DNA of 64,000 bases from Accumulibacter jenkinsii (GTDB lineage: Bacteria; Pseudomonadota; Gammaproteobacteria; Burkholderiales; Rhodocyclaceae), in assembly GCA_036625225.1 (NCBI GenBank), contig JAZKUF010000002.1:372001-436000 (forward strand), written 5' to 3'. Made by a program: the position numbers and the translations under genes. The notes beneath the pieces were generated by a model. That model saw only the letters and a list, made by a program, of their open reading frames with translations. It ran no database searches and was not told the DNA's origin. Below, in pieces: positions 8,758 through 17,620 of the stretch; within the stretch, counting starts at the first letter, position 1; each line of letters opens with the position of its first letter.

Positions 8758-10275
8758 ATGAGCAATGTGCTGCTGCCGATCGAAGAGGTCACTTCCTGCG
8801 CGCCCCGGCGCCCGCTGACGAGCAGGCGGGCGGATGGCGCACCGGACGTCGCAGTCGGGTCTCGGTTCGCCGAATCCGTGCGCACGGCGTGGCGTCAGAT
8901 ATGGGCAATGGCGGTGCTGCTCTGCATGAGCACCTTCGCCGCTGGCGCGGCGCCGGTCATCGTCCTCGAAGTGCGCGAGGCGATCGGCCCCGCCACTGCC
9001 GACTATCTGATCCGCGGCATCGCCCAGGCGACCGACAGCGGTGCATCACTGGTGGTGATCAGGCTCGATACGCCGGGCGGCCTCGACACCTCGATGCGCC
9101 AGATCATCCAGGCCATCCTTGCCTCGAAGGTGCCGGTTGCGGTGTATGTCAGCCCCGAAGGCGCGCGCGCGGCGAGCGCCGGAACCTACCTCCTGTATGC
9201 CTCACACATCGCGGCGATGGCGCCGGCGACGACGCTCGGCGCCGCGACACCGGTCGCGATCGGCATGCCGGGCGGCGAACGTCAGCCACCGACAGACGGC
9301 AAGCCGGATCGGCAGCACGGCGGCGCAGCGAGCAGGGATGACGCCAGGAAGCCGCCACCGGCGCTCGCCGACCCGATGACCGCCAAACAGGTGCATGATG
9401 CGTCGGCGTTCATCCGTGGGCTCGCACAGCAGCGAGGCCGCAACGCCGAGTGGGCCGAGCAGGCGGTGCGCGAGGCGGTCAGCCTGACGGCGAGCGAAGC
9501 CTTGCGTGAAAAGGTGATCGACCTGATCGCCGAAGACCTGCCCGAGCTGCTGGCAAAGATCGACGGTCGCACGCTGCACATGCACGGCGGCGACGTCAGG
9601 CTGAGTACCCGCGGCGCGGCTTTCGAGATCTGGCTCCCCGACTGGCGACAACGGCTGCTGGCGGTCATTGCCAACCCGAGCTTCGCCCTCATCCTGATGA
9701 TGATCGGCCTCTACGGCCTGATATTCGAGTTCTCTTCGCCCGGTTTCGGCGTCCCGGGCACGGTCGGGGCGATCTGCCTGCTCCTTGCCCTGTTTGCGCT
9801 GCAGCTGCTGCCGGTCAATTATGCCGGTCTTGCGCTCATCCTGCTCGGCATGGCGCTCCTTGCCGCCGAGGTCATGACTCCGAGCTTCGGCGTGTTCGGC
9901 GTCGGCGGCGTCGCGGCTTTCATTGCCGGTGGCCTGCTGCTGTTCGACCGCGAGGTGCCGGGCTTTGGCGTGCCCTTGCCGCTGATCTTCGTGCTCGCGG
10001 CAAGCTCCGCCGCAATCGTCGGGCTGAGCACCCGCATGGCGCTGCGCGCGCGGCGACGGCCGGTGGTCAGCGGACCGGAAGAAATGATCGGCGCGCGCGG
10101 CCGGGTGTTGGCGGTGGCAGAAAACGGCGCCTGGGCCGAGATCCATGGCGAACGCTGGCAGGTGATGAGCCCCGATCGACTGACGCCCGGCCTGCGCGTG
10201 CGGGTCGTCAAGCTGCGCGGACTCAGGCTCGAAGTGCGTGCCGAAAACGATTCAACCTCGGAGGAACCGCCATGA
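8758..10275 (+). CDS. nfeD: NfeD-family membrane serine protease (ClpP class)
   Basis: About 505 residues: a transmembrane/signal segment (~50-65), an extracytoplasmic ClpP-like protease domain with DTPGG, the catalytic Ser140 in AASAGTY and Lys210 in MTAKQ (a Ser-Lys dyad as in the archaeal 1510-N protease), a proline-rich linker (~172-205), then 4-5 transmembrane helices and a C-terminal OB-fold NfeD domain (ISGPEEMIGARG-like region near 440-500). The start at 8758 has GGGAG at good spacing; a GTG at 8878 would give a shorter leader. The gene overlaps the following slipin gene by 4 bases. The pair is conserved; the protease is thought to cleave the stomatin partner. Confidence 0.85.
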   Translation: MSNVLLPIEEVTSCAPRRPLTSRRADGAPDVAVGSRFAESVRTAWRQIWAMAVLLCMSTFAAGAAPVIVLEVREAIGPATADYLIRGIAQATDSGASLVVIRLDTPGGLDTSMRQIIQAILASKVPVAVYVSPEGARAASAGTYLLYASHIAAMAPATTLGAATPVAIGMPGGERQPPTDGKPDRQHGGAASRDDARKPPPALADPMTAKQVHDASAFIRGLAQQRGRNAEWAEQAVREAVSLTASEALREKVIDLIAEDLPELLAKIDGRTLHMHGGDVRLSTRGAAFEIWLPDWRQRLLAVIANPSFALILMMIGLYGLIFEFSSPGFGVPGTVGAICLLLALFALQLLPVNYAGLALILLGMALLAAEVMTPSFGVFGVGGVAAFIAGGLLLFDREVPGFGVPLPLIFVLAASSAAIVGLSTRMALRARRRPVVSGPEEMIGARGRVLAVAENGAWAEIHGERWQVMSPDRLTPGLRVRVVKLRGLRLEVRAENDSTSEEPP

Positions 10276-11066
10276 TGTTTTTTGACCTCAACTTCGGCCT
10301 GGGCAGCCTTTTGCTGCTGGTGCTGATCGTTCTCTTCATGTCCTTTCGCGTGCTGCGCGAGTACCAGCGCGGCGTCGTCTTCCAGCTCGGGCGCTTCTGG
10401 AAGATCAAGGGTCCGGGGCTGGTGCTGGTCATCCCCGGCCTGCAGCAGATGGTACGAGTGGACCTGCGCGTGGTCACGATGGACGTGGAACCGCAGGACG
10501 TCATCTCGCGCGACAATGTCTCGGTCAAGGTCAACGCGGTGGTCTTTTTCCGCGTGATCGACGCGCAGAAGGCGATCATCCAGGTCGAGGACTATCTCGC
10601 AGCCACCAGTCAGCTCGCCCAGACCACCCTGCGCGTCGTGCTCGGCAAGCATGAACTCGACGAGATGCTAGCCGAGCGTGAGCGACTGAACCTCGACGTG
10701 CAGACCATCCTCGACGCCCAGACCGACGCCTGGGGAATCAAGGTGACCAACGTCGAGATCAAGCACATCGACCTCAATGAGTCAATGGTACGCGCCATCG
10801 CGCGTCAGGCCGAGGCCGAACGTGAACGGCGCGCCAAGGTGATCCATGCCGAGGGCGAGAAGCAGGCCGCCGTATCGCTGCTCGCAGCGGCGCAGATGCT
10901 GTCGGCACAGCCCGAGGCGATGCAGCTGCGCTACCTGCAGACGATGACGCAGGTCGCCGGCGACCGGGCCTCGACGATCGTCTTCCCGCTGCCGATGGAT
11001 CTGCTCGGGTCGCTGCTCCGGAAAACCGGCCCCGGCGCCAGCGACGAGATCCCCAAGCAGAGCTGA
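10272..11066 (+). CDS. Slipin/stomatin-like SPFH protein
   Basis: A 264-residue protein with one N-terminal transmembrane segment (LGSLLLLVLIVLFMSF), then an SPFH/Band-7 domain with the typical YQRGVVFQLGRF, GPGLVLVIP and VSVKVNAVVFFRV blocks, and a coiled C-terminal part (RQAEAERERRAKVIHAEGEKQA). It should oligomerise in membrane microdomains. The start overlaps the nfeD stop (ATGA) and has GGAGG upstream, so the two are translationally coupled. Confidence 0.88.
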   Translation: MMFFDLNFGLGSLLLLVLIVLFMSFRVLREYQRGVVFQLGRFWKIKGPGLVLVIPGLQQMVRVDLRVVTMDVEPQDVISRDNVSVKVNAVVFFRVIDAQKAIIQVEDYLAATSQLAQTTLRVVLGKHELDEMLAERERLNLDVQTILDAQTDAWGIKVTNVEIKHIDLNESMVRAIARQAEAERERRAKVIHAEGEKQAAVSLLAAAQMLSAQPEAMQLRYLQTMTQVAGDRASTIVFPLPMDLLGSLLRKTGPGASDEIPKQS

Positions 11067-11241
11067 TCCCGCCGCGCTCAGCGTCTCTCCCACATCGGAC
11101 TGCCCGCGCCGCGCACGAGATGTATATACTCTTGACCATCGTCGGGGCACCAGAACGTGCCGGAAATCCGCATTGCCTCGGCGATCGCCCACCGCAGTCG
11201 TTTTTTTCGGGCACCAGACAGTGTCCGGCCAGGAGAGAGTC

Positions 11242-11613
11242 ATGATGGATTCAGTCAGTTCCGTGTCGTCACCCTCGTCACCCTCGTCAGCCCGGGTCAA
11301 TACCACGGCTGAACTTTCCTCTTCGCAGCCGCGTCGCCAGCCGTCGCCAGCCGCGCAGCAGCCTGGTCGTGAGCCGGGCGCGCCCGATAGCGTTGCCGTC
11401 GAGATCAGCGCCGCGGCGCGCGAGCTCGCGGCGGGCAGCCCCGGCGGCTTGCCACCGGCAGCCCGTGTCGTCCCCCCGGCGGAGGCTGGCGATCCCCTGG
11501 CGGCGAGTGAAACCGCGGCCCCCTCCTCCCAGGCACGCCAGGCACTGCAGATGTTCAGCGACAACGCAGCCAGCGGCAGGCAGAATCCCTCGCCGCTGCG
11601 TGCCTCGGCCTGA
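11242..11613 (+). CDS. Small low-complexity hypothetical protein
   Basis: A 123-residue Ser/Ala/Pro-rich protein, largely predicted to be disordered. The start has AGGAGAGAG upstream. A short segment, DSVAVEISAAARELAAG, is a helix-like motif common in flagellar or secretion-related small proteins, but that is only suggestive. It lies 70 bases upstream of the SprA-like gene on the same strand. Function unknown. Confidence 0.55.
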   Translation: MMDSVSSVSSPSSPSSARVNTTAELSSSQPRRQPSPAAQQPGREPGAPDSVAVEISAAARELAAGSPGGLPPAARVVPPAEAGDPLAASETAAPSSQARQALQMFSDNAASGRQNPSPLRASA

Positions 11614-11683
11614 CCACCGCGATGCCCGGCAGGGGTTTCCGGGATGTCGGGAGCGCGTGCTGATTCGATACCGGTGATCCGAC

Positions 11684-12268
11684 ATGATCGACCGCCTGTC
11701 GTCAACCCGTGCCTTCCCTGCGCGCCCTGACGCCACGCCAGCCGGCGGCGAGCGAACTGCGCAGAGCACAGAGCGCGCCGGTCAATCCTCCGGCCAGCTC
11801 TCGCCAGCCGATCAGCGGCAGGTTCTGGCCCTGCAACGACGCGACCGCGAAGTCCGTGCGCACGAGATGGCGCACGTTGCCGCCGGCGGCGGCCTCGTCC
11901 GCAGTGGCGCGAGCTTCACCTACCAGACCGGCCCGGATGGGCAGCAATACGCGATCGGTGGCGAAGTCGGGATCGACACTTCGCCCGGTCGCACCCCTGC
12001 AGAAACCCGCGCCAAAGCCGAGCGGATCAAAGCCGCAGCGCTGGCGCCGGCCGACCCGTCGCCACAGGACCGACAGGTCGCCGCAATGGCGACGCGCATG
12101 GCGATGCAGGCCAGCATGGAACAGGCCATCGAGCAGGCGGGGGAAAGCGCCGTGAATGGCGCTTTGGGCACTGAATCACCCGCCGCACAGGCTGGCCCGA
12201 TGCGCGCTGCGTATGCCGCCGTAGCCGGCGAAGGGCGGCGAGAATCGACCGTCAGCCTGTTTGCCTGA
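11684..12268 (+). CDS. SprA-related putative metalloprotease
   Basis: A 194-residue protein with a central DREVRAHEMAHVAAGGG stretch containing an HExxH zinc-binding motif (HEMAH), then SFTYQTGPDGQQYAIGGEVGIDTS. This is the hallmark of the SprA-related/putative metalloprotease family. There is no signal peptide; the N- and C-terminal ends are low-complexity. Biological role unknown. It probably forms a transcription unit with the preceding small gene. Confidence 0.75.
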   Translation: MIDRLSSTRAFPARPDATPAGGERTAQSTERAGQSSGQLSPADQRQVLALQRRDREVRAHEMAHVAAGGGLVRSGASFTYQTGPDGQQYAIGGEVGIDTSPGRTPAETRAKAERIKAAALAPADPSPQDRQVAAMATRMAMQASMEQAIEQAGESAVNGALGTESPAAQAGPMRAAYAAVAGEGRRESTVSLFA

Positions 12269-12539
12269 ACGCCAGCGAGGCGTTTCCGGGGCACTGCAGC
12301 GGCCATTCTTCGCGCTCGGGAAAGGCATCAGCATCCCCCCACCGGCTTTCCCTTCGCTGCCGCTGAAAACTGGCATACTTCGCCTCGTTCGTGCTCAACT
12401 TCAGGGTCATCGTCTGCTTGCCGACCGGCAGCAGCCGATCACCATTCATTCACCCCGCCCGTCCGCAAGCGTGCGGCATCGAAAACTCGTCAGTCGCTAC
12501 CGCGACTGACGGCCAAGGCTTTATCAGAAAGAGGATAAA

Positions 12540-14153
12540 ATGAGAATAAAAACGCTTCTCTGGTGTGGATTCGCGTCCATTTGCGCCGTCATGATCGCCC
12601 TCTGGACGATCGCCATGGTCCAGATGCAGGTCGCCGAGACGCACGTCGATAACATCATCAGAGCCGGTCGCAACGAATCACTCGCCAAGGACATCGTGGC
12701 AGGCGTGAACAGCATGCGTCGTTACCAGCTCAGCGCCCTGGTCGCGGCGGACGACGAACGCGACAAGGAATTGCTGCGGGTCACGACGACCGGTCAGGAC
12801 AACGCGAGGCTGGCGGAGGACCTCGAAAAGCGGCAGCGCAATCCGGAGACCCAGCAACTCGCCGCCAGCCTGCGTGTCCAGAACGATCGCTACACGCAGG
12901 GCAATGAGCAGGTGCTGGCCCTCGCGAAGGCAGGCAGTGTCGAGGCGATGAAGGCCCTGGTTCAGGGCGAGGCGCGCACGATCCAGCGCGCACTGGTGGC
13001 CGAGGGCGAGCAGTTCATCAAGATTCAGCAGGCGCGCCGGAGCGAGGCAGAGCAGGCCGCCCATGACGCCGAGGCGTTTGCCTTCAGGTTGATGCTGGCA
13101 TTATTGACGATTGGCGTCCTGCTCGCTGTGGCCATCTCTTTTCTCGTCACTCGCCGCATCGCGCGCCAACTCGGTGGTGAACCCGAAGACGCCCGGCAAC
13201 TCGTCCAGCGCGTCGCCACTGGCGACCTGACCCAGGAAGTCGCGCTCGCAACGGGTGACAGCGAAAGCCTGATGGCACATCAGCAGAAGATGCAGTCGCG
13301 ACTGCGCGCCGTCCTGCAGAACGTCGCCACGGCCGTCGACCGCACGGAAGCTGCCGCACAGACCCTCTCGGGGTCATCGCAGCAGGTCGCCGCCGCCTCC
13401 GGCGCGACCAGCGACTCCGCGGCAGCGATGGCCGCGGCCGTCGAACAGATGTCGGTCAGCATGAGTCAGGTCGCCGACAATACGCGCGAAGCGCTCGACA
13501 CCGCCCGCCAGGCCTGGCAGCTCTCCGAGAACGGCGGGCACGTCATCGAACAGGCGACCAGCGAAATCAACAGCATTGCCGACACGGTCCGCAACACCTC
13601 GGCGACCATGAGCGCGCTCGACGACAGCTCATCCCGCATCTCGACGGTGGTCCAGGTGATCAAGGAGGTCGCCGATCAGACCAATCTGCTGGCCCTCAAC
13701 GCCGCGATCGAGGCCGCGCGCGCCGGCGAATCCGGACGCGGCTTCGCGGTAGTCGCAGATGAGGTGCGCAAGCTGGCCGAGCGCACCGGCAAGGCGACCA
13801 GCGAGATCAACGCGATGGTCATGAAGATTCAGCAGGAAACGCGCAATTCGCTCAGTTCGATGGAAGGTGCCGTGCACCAGGTCGATCGTGGCGTCGAACT
13901 GGCGGGCCTCGCCGGCGACGCCATCCGGCAGATCCGCGGCAGCGTCGATCGGGTTGTCGCCGTGGTCAGTGGCATCGGTGCGGGAATAAACGAACAATCG
14001 ATTGCCAGCCAGCTGATTGCGCAACGCGTCGAAAACGTCGCCCAGTCCTCGGAGGAAAACAATGCAGCGGCGCGGCAAACGGCCGACTCGGCGCGCACAT
14101 TGAGCGGGCTGGCGACGAGCTTGCGCAACACGGTTGCCCAGTTCAGGATCTGA
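12540..14153 (+). CDS. Methyl-accepting chemotaxis protein
   Basis: A 537-residue chemoreceptor: transmembrane helix 1 (~8-30), a periplasmic four-helix-bundle type sensor of about 150 residues, transmembrane helix 2 (~181-203), a HAMP domain and a signalling domain with the hairpin tip around residue 388 (EAARAGESGRGFAVVADEVR). There is no C-terminal pentapeptide tether for CheR/CheB. Good ribosome site (GAAAGAGGA). The ligand is unknown; no chemotaxis genes lie nearby. The 270-base gap upstream shows no clear promoter. Confidence 0.92.
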   Translation: MRIKTLLWCGFASICAVMIALWTIAMVQMQVAETHVDNIIRAGRNESLAKDIVAGVNSMRRYQLSALVAADDERDKELLRVTTTGQDNARLAEDLEKRQRNPETQQLAASLRVQNDRYTQGNEQVLALAKAGSVEAMKALVQGEARTIQRALVAEGEQFIKIQQARRSEAEQAAHDAEAFAFRLMLALLTIGVLLAVAISFLVTRRIARQLGGEPEDARQLVQRVATGDLTQEVALATGDSESLMAHQQKMQSRLRAVLQNVATAVDRTEAAAQTLSGSSQQVAAASGATSDSAAAMAAAVEQMSVSMSQVADNTREALDTARQAWQLSENGGHVIEQATSEINSIADTVRNTSATMSALDDSSSRISTVVQVIKEVADQTNLLALNAAIEAARAGESGRGFAVVADEVRKLAERTGKATSEINAMVMKIQQETRNSLSSMEGAVHQVDRGVELAGLAGDAIRQIRGSVDRVVAVVSGIGAGINEQSIASQLIAQRVENVAQSSEENNAAARQTADSARTLSGLATSLRNTVAQFRI

Positions 14154-14258
14154 TGCCGACGATGGTGTCACGCGCTGATCCGGGACATGCAACATGATCT
14201 GCGACAGCAATCGGGTTGAAGGAGGACGGAGCCCCCGACCTCCCCCGACCAAACCGCG

Positions 14259-14642
14259 CTATTGCAGCGAATGCAGACCGATCAGGTTGCCTTCGGTGTC
14301 TTCGATCAGCGCCGTATGGCCATACTGTCCGATGGCCATTTTTGGCTGAATGACGCGCCCACCCGCCTGCAGCACTCGGCTCGCTTCATCAGCGACGTCG
14401 TCGCAGGAAAAATACACCAGCGTTCCTCCCTTGCCCGGCGAGACCGTCGCCTGCCGGACCAGGGCGCCGGCCGCACCCGCTGCGCCGCCGATCCAGGAAA
14501 AAGCGTAGCGTTCGCTGCCTTCGCCGATGCTGTGCAGGGCGATCATCTCGCGGCCGAAGACTGTGCTGTAGAAAGCTCTGGCGCGCGCCATGTCCAAAAC
14601 GTAGATTTCGAACCATCCAACCGCATTACCCGGCTTGTCCAT
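14259..14642 (-). CDS. VOC (glyoxalase/bleomycin-resistance) superfamily protein
   Basis: A 127-residue single-domain VOC protein with the repeated beta-alpha-beta-beta-beta modules: WFEIYVLDMARARAFYSTVFG in the first half and VYFSCDDVADEASRVLQAGG followed by ALIEDTEGNLIGLHS in the second. The closing Glu-x-Asn-x-Ile-Gly-Leu-His pattern is usual for this group. Substrate unknown. GAGGAG lies at good spacing upstream of the ATG. Confidence 0.8.
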   Translation of the reverse strand: MDKPGNAVGWFEIYVLDMARARAFYSTVFGREMIALHSIGEGSERYAFSWIGGAAGAAGALVRQATVSPGKGGTLVYFSCDDVADEASRVLQAGGRVIQPKMAIGQYGHTALIEDTEGNLIGLHSLQ

Positions 14643-14777
14643 GTGTGTGCTCCTCAGTTCGTGGGGGGAAAACAGCGCTGCCGGGGAACGACAGCGCTCG
14701 TTCAGCGGCCGCAGCGCCGGCTCACGGAAACGCTTTCTCCGTCAAGGACGCCGCGGCACGCGATTGATCGTGGGACT

Positions 14778-15617
14778 TCACAGGCGACCGAGCAGGACTT
14801 CGGCGACGAATCGGCTCCCGATGTAGGCCAGCAGGAGGACCATGAAGCCGGCCAGCGTCCAGCGCAGCGCGATGCGGCCGCGCCAGCCATAGACGCGGCG
14901 GCCGATCAGGAGAGCGGCAAAGATGGCCCACGAAGCAAAGGCAAACAGGGTTTTGTGGTCGAGTACCACGACCTTGCCGAAGATGGCTTCGGAAAACATG
15001 ACGCCGCTCACGAGCGCAACAGTGAGCAGGGAGAAAGCGACGAAGATCATGCGAAAGAGCAGCGCTTCCATGGTGAGAATCGGCGGCAGGCTGCCCAGGC
15101 TGCGGCTGACTGCCCGTTGATGCAGCTTGCGTTCGGCGAAACCCATGAATACGGCGTGCAGTGCGGACAGGGTGAACAGGCTGTAGGCGAGCATCGCGGT
15201 CAGGAAGTGGAGTTGGAAACCCCAGGCACCGGCATGTGCCACCACGCGCAGTTGCGGAAACAAGGCCGGCGCGGCCGCGCTGAGCGCGGCGAGCGGCAGC
15301 ACCATCGGTTGCAGACCGTCCATGCGCGAACGAAAGCTTTCCAGCCAGTAGATCAGGACCGCCAGCCAGAGCATCAGCGAGAGGGCGAAGCTGAACGAGA
15401 AGCGCATGCCGCCGACGCTGAACAACCCCTGGTAGAGGCCCACGCCCTGGACGATCAGGGCACCAAGGATCGCCGCTCGCTCCCAGGGTTGCATGGGCAG
15501 GGTGACCAGCGGCTGGTCGGTTTCACGCCAGCGCGTATGCCAGAAATAGATTCCCAGCGCGGCATAGATCAGCGATGAAACGACGTGCGGGAAAAGGTGC
15601 AGTAGAATATCCGACAT
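14778..15617 (-). CDS. ypjD: Inner membrane protein YpjD, CcsA/HemX-like cytochrome c assembly family
   Basis: A 279-residue polytopic protein with about eight transmembrane helices. WGFQLHFLTAMLAYSLFTLSALHAVFM and a later VLDHKTLFAFASWAIFA carry the histidines conserved in the CcsA/HemX family. YpjD proteins are placed in the cytochrome c assembly superfamily, but their exact role is not settled. The divergent arrangement with ffh, only 30 bases apart, is conserved in beta- and gammaproteobacteria and supports the call. Confidence 0.82.
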   Translation of the reverse strand: MSDILLHLFPHVVSSLIYAALGIYFWHTRWRETDQPLVTLPMQPWERAAILGALIVQGVGLYQGLFSVGGMRFSFSFALSLMLWLAVLIYWLESFRSRMDGLQPMVLPLAALSAAAPALFPQLRVVAHAGAWGFQLHFLTAMLAYSLFTLSALHAVFMGFAERKLHQRAVSRSLGSLPPILTMEALLFRMIFVAFSLLTVALVSGVMFSEAIFGKVVVLDHKTLFAFASWAIFAALLIGRRVYGWRGRIALRWTLAGFMVLLLAYIGSRFVAEVLLGRL

Positions 15618-15647
15618 TTTTTGAGTTTACACCAAGCCGGAATCCAG

Positions 15648-17003
15648 ATGCTCGACAACCTGACCCAACGCCTCGCCCGCGTCATCAAAACCCTGCGCGG
15701 CGAAGCGCGCCTGACCGAAGCCAATATTAGCGATGCCTTGCGCGAGGTTCGTCTCGCCTTGCTCGAAGCGGACGTCGCCCTGCCCGCTGTCAAGGAACTG
15801 ATCGCCGCCGTCAGGGAAAAAGCGGTCGGTGAAGAGGTGATCGGATCGCTGAGCCCGGGACAGGCGCTGATCGGGGTCGTCCATCGCGAACTCACCAAGC
15901 TGATGGGCGAGGCGCACAGCGGGCTGAACCTCGCCACCCAGCCGCCGGCGATCGTCCTCATGGCCGGCCTGCAGGGTTCCGGCAAGACGACGACGGTCGC
16001 CAAGCTCGCCAAACTGCTGCGCGAAACACAGAAGAAGAAGGTCCTCGTGGTGTCCTGCGACGTCTACCGTCCGGCAGCGATCGAGCAGTTGAAGACGGTT
16101 GCGGCGCAGGCGGGAGCCGATTTCTTTCCGTCCGCTACATCCGAGAAACCGGTCGATATCGCGCGCGCTGCGGTTGACTGGGCGAAACGTCATTACCACG
16201 ATGTGCTGCTGGTGGACACCGCCGGCCGCCTGGCCATCGACGAGGCGATGATGCAGGAGATCGCCGAGTTGCATGCCGCCCTCAGGCCGGTCGAGACGCT
16301 CTTCGTCGTTGATGCGATGCAGGGCCAGGATGCAATCAACACCGCCCGGGCGTTCAATGAAACGCTGCCGCTGACCGGCGTCATCCTCACCAAGCTGGAT
16401 GGCGACGCGCGCGGCGGTGCGGCCCTGTCGGTCCGTCACGTCACCGGCAAGCCGATCAAGTACGCCGGCGTGGGCGAAAAACTGACCGGTCTCGAAGCCT
16501 TTCACCCGGAGCGAATGGCGTCGCGCATCCTCGGCATGGGCGACGTGCTGTCGCTGATCGAGGAAGCCAAGAAAGGCATCGACGAAGAAAAAGCGATCGA
16601 GTTCGCGAAAAAGCTGAAGTCAGGCAAGGGCTTCGATCTCAACGACTTCAAGGACCAGATCAGCCAGGTGCGCAACATGGGTGGCCTGTCTTCGATGCTG
16701 GAGAAACTGCCGGCACAGTTCGCGCAGGCCGCGGGCCAGTTGCCGGCCGGCGGCGAGGAAAAAGCGGTGGCGCGCATCGAGGGAATCATCAACTCGATGA
16801 CGCCGACCGAGCGCAGCCGTCCGGAGTTGCTCAAGGCCACGCGCAAGCGTCGGATTGCCCTCGGTGCGGGCGTCCAGGTGCAGGAGGTGAACCGCCTGCT
16901 CAAGCAGTTCGAGCAGACGCAGAAGATGATGAAACAGTTCTCGCGCGGCGGCATGGGGCAACTGATGCGCGGCATCAAGGGGATGATCCCGGGGATGCGC
17001 TGA
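15648..17003 (+). CDS. ffh: Signal recognition particle GTPase Ffh
   Basis: A 451-residue SRP54 homologue. N domain (1-~85) with LRGEARLTEANISDALREVR; G domain with the P-loop GLQGSGKTTTVAKLA, the DTAGRLAIDE motif and TKLDGDARGG; M domain (~300-451), methionine-rich, with GGLSSMLEKLP and a C-terminus GIKGMIPGMR. It binds signal peptides at the ribosome with 4.5S RNA and delivers them to FtsY. Start chosen at the ATG before LDNLTQRL. Confidence 0.96.
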   Translation: MLDNLTQRLARVIKTLRGEARLTEANISDALREVRLALLEADVALPAVKELIAAVREKAVGEEVIGSLSPGQALIGVVHRELTKLMGEAHSGLNLATQPPAIVLMAGLQGSGKTTTVAKLAKLLRETQKKKVLVVSCDVYRPAAIEQLKTVAAQAGADFFPSATSEKPVDIARAAVDWAKRHYHDVLLVDTAGRLAIDEAMMQEIAELHAALRPVETLFVVDAMQGQDAINTARAFNETLPLTGVILTKLDGDARGGAALSVRHVTGKPIKYAGVGEKLTGLEAFHPERMASRILGMGDVLSLIEEAKKGIDEEKAIEFAKKLKSGKGFDLNDFKDQISQVRNMGGLSSMLEKLPAQFAQAAGQLPAGGEEKAVARIEGIINSMTPTERSRPELLKATRKRRIALGAGVQVQEVNRLLKQFEQTQKMMKQFSRGGMGQLMRGIKGMIPGMR

Positions 17004-17017
17004 GCCGGCGCCGTTTT

Positions 17018-17620
17018 TCACCGCATGGCCAGCTTGCCCTTGGTGTACGACCACTGATTCTGCCAGGCGAGGCGAACCACGTTCGGGTATTGCGGCTGAC
17101 CGAGGCTGCCGTTGTAGCGCCCGAGCGCCCGGTAAAGGTCGCCGCGCTCGATGTCGAGGTAGTGGCGAAGGATGGTGCAGCCGTAGCGCAGATTGGTTCG
17201 CAGGTGAAAAAGGTTGTCGTCGCTGCGGCCAACGACCTTGACCCAGAAGGGCATCACCTGCATGAAACCGCGCGCGCCGGCGGTGGACACGGCGTATTTC
17301 TTGAAGCCGCTTTCGACCTGGATCAGCCCCAGGACGAGTTGGGGATCGAGTCCTGCGCGCGTCGCTTCATAGTGCACCGAGCGCAGGAATTCGAAGCGGG
17401 CTTCGCGGTCAGGCATCCGCTTTTCGAGCCGCCGCGACATCTCGCCCAGCCAGTCGACCGCATCCAGCGAATCGCGAAAGGAACTCCTGGGAGGCGCCCG
17501 ATCGGACACCGAGCGCGACAGCACCGCCTGCACGCTCGCCGAGAGCGGCTCGTAGCGCTGCGCGCCGGCGTGCACCGCGAAGGGCAGCAGCAGAGCGCAG
17601 ACCGCCGTCAGGCCGCGCAC
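17018..17620 (-). CDS. Lytic transglycosylase (SLT domain)
   Basis: A 200-residue exported enzyme. A signal peptide (LTAVCALLLPFAVHAGA) precedes an SLT domain with the catalytic Glu in GLIQVESGFKKYAVSTAGARG, the MQVMPFW motif and a later YNGS box. It should cleave peptidoglycan glycan strands with formation of an anhydro end. The GTG start lies 13 bases inside the end of proS on the same strand; an in-frame stop just upstream excludes a longer form. Confidence 0.87.
   Translation of the reverse strand: MRGLTAVCALLLPFAVHAGAQRYEPLSASVQAVLSRSVSDRAPPRSSFRDSLDAVDWLGEMSRRLEKRMPDREARFEFLRSVHYEATRAGLDPQLVLGLIQVESGFKKYAVSTAGARGFMQVMPFWVKVVGRSDDNLFHLRTNLRYGCTILRHYLDIERGDLYRALGRYNGSLGQPQYPNVVRLAWQNQWSYTKGKLAMR

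Noticed and set aside
9202..10146. Long open frames opposite nfeD, proS, the SNF2 gene and the PKS.
   Set aside because: They are mirror images of GC-rich codon usage in well-supported genes, rich in Arg, His, Gln and Asp, without domains or ribosome sites.
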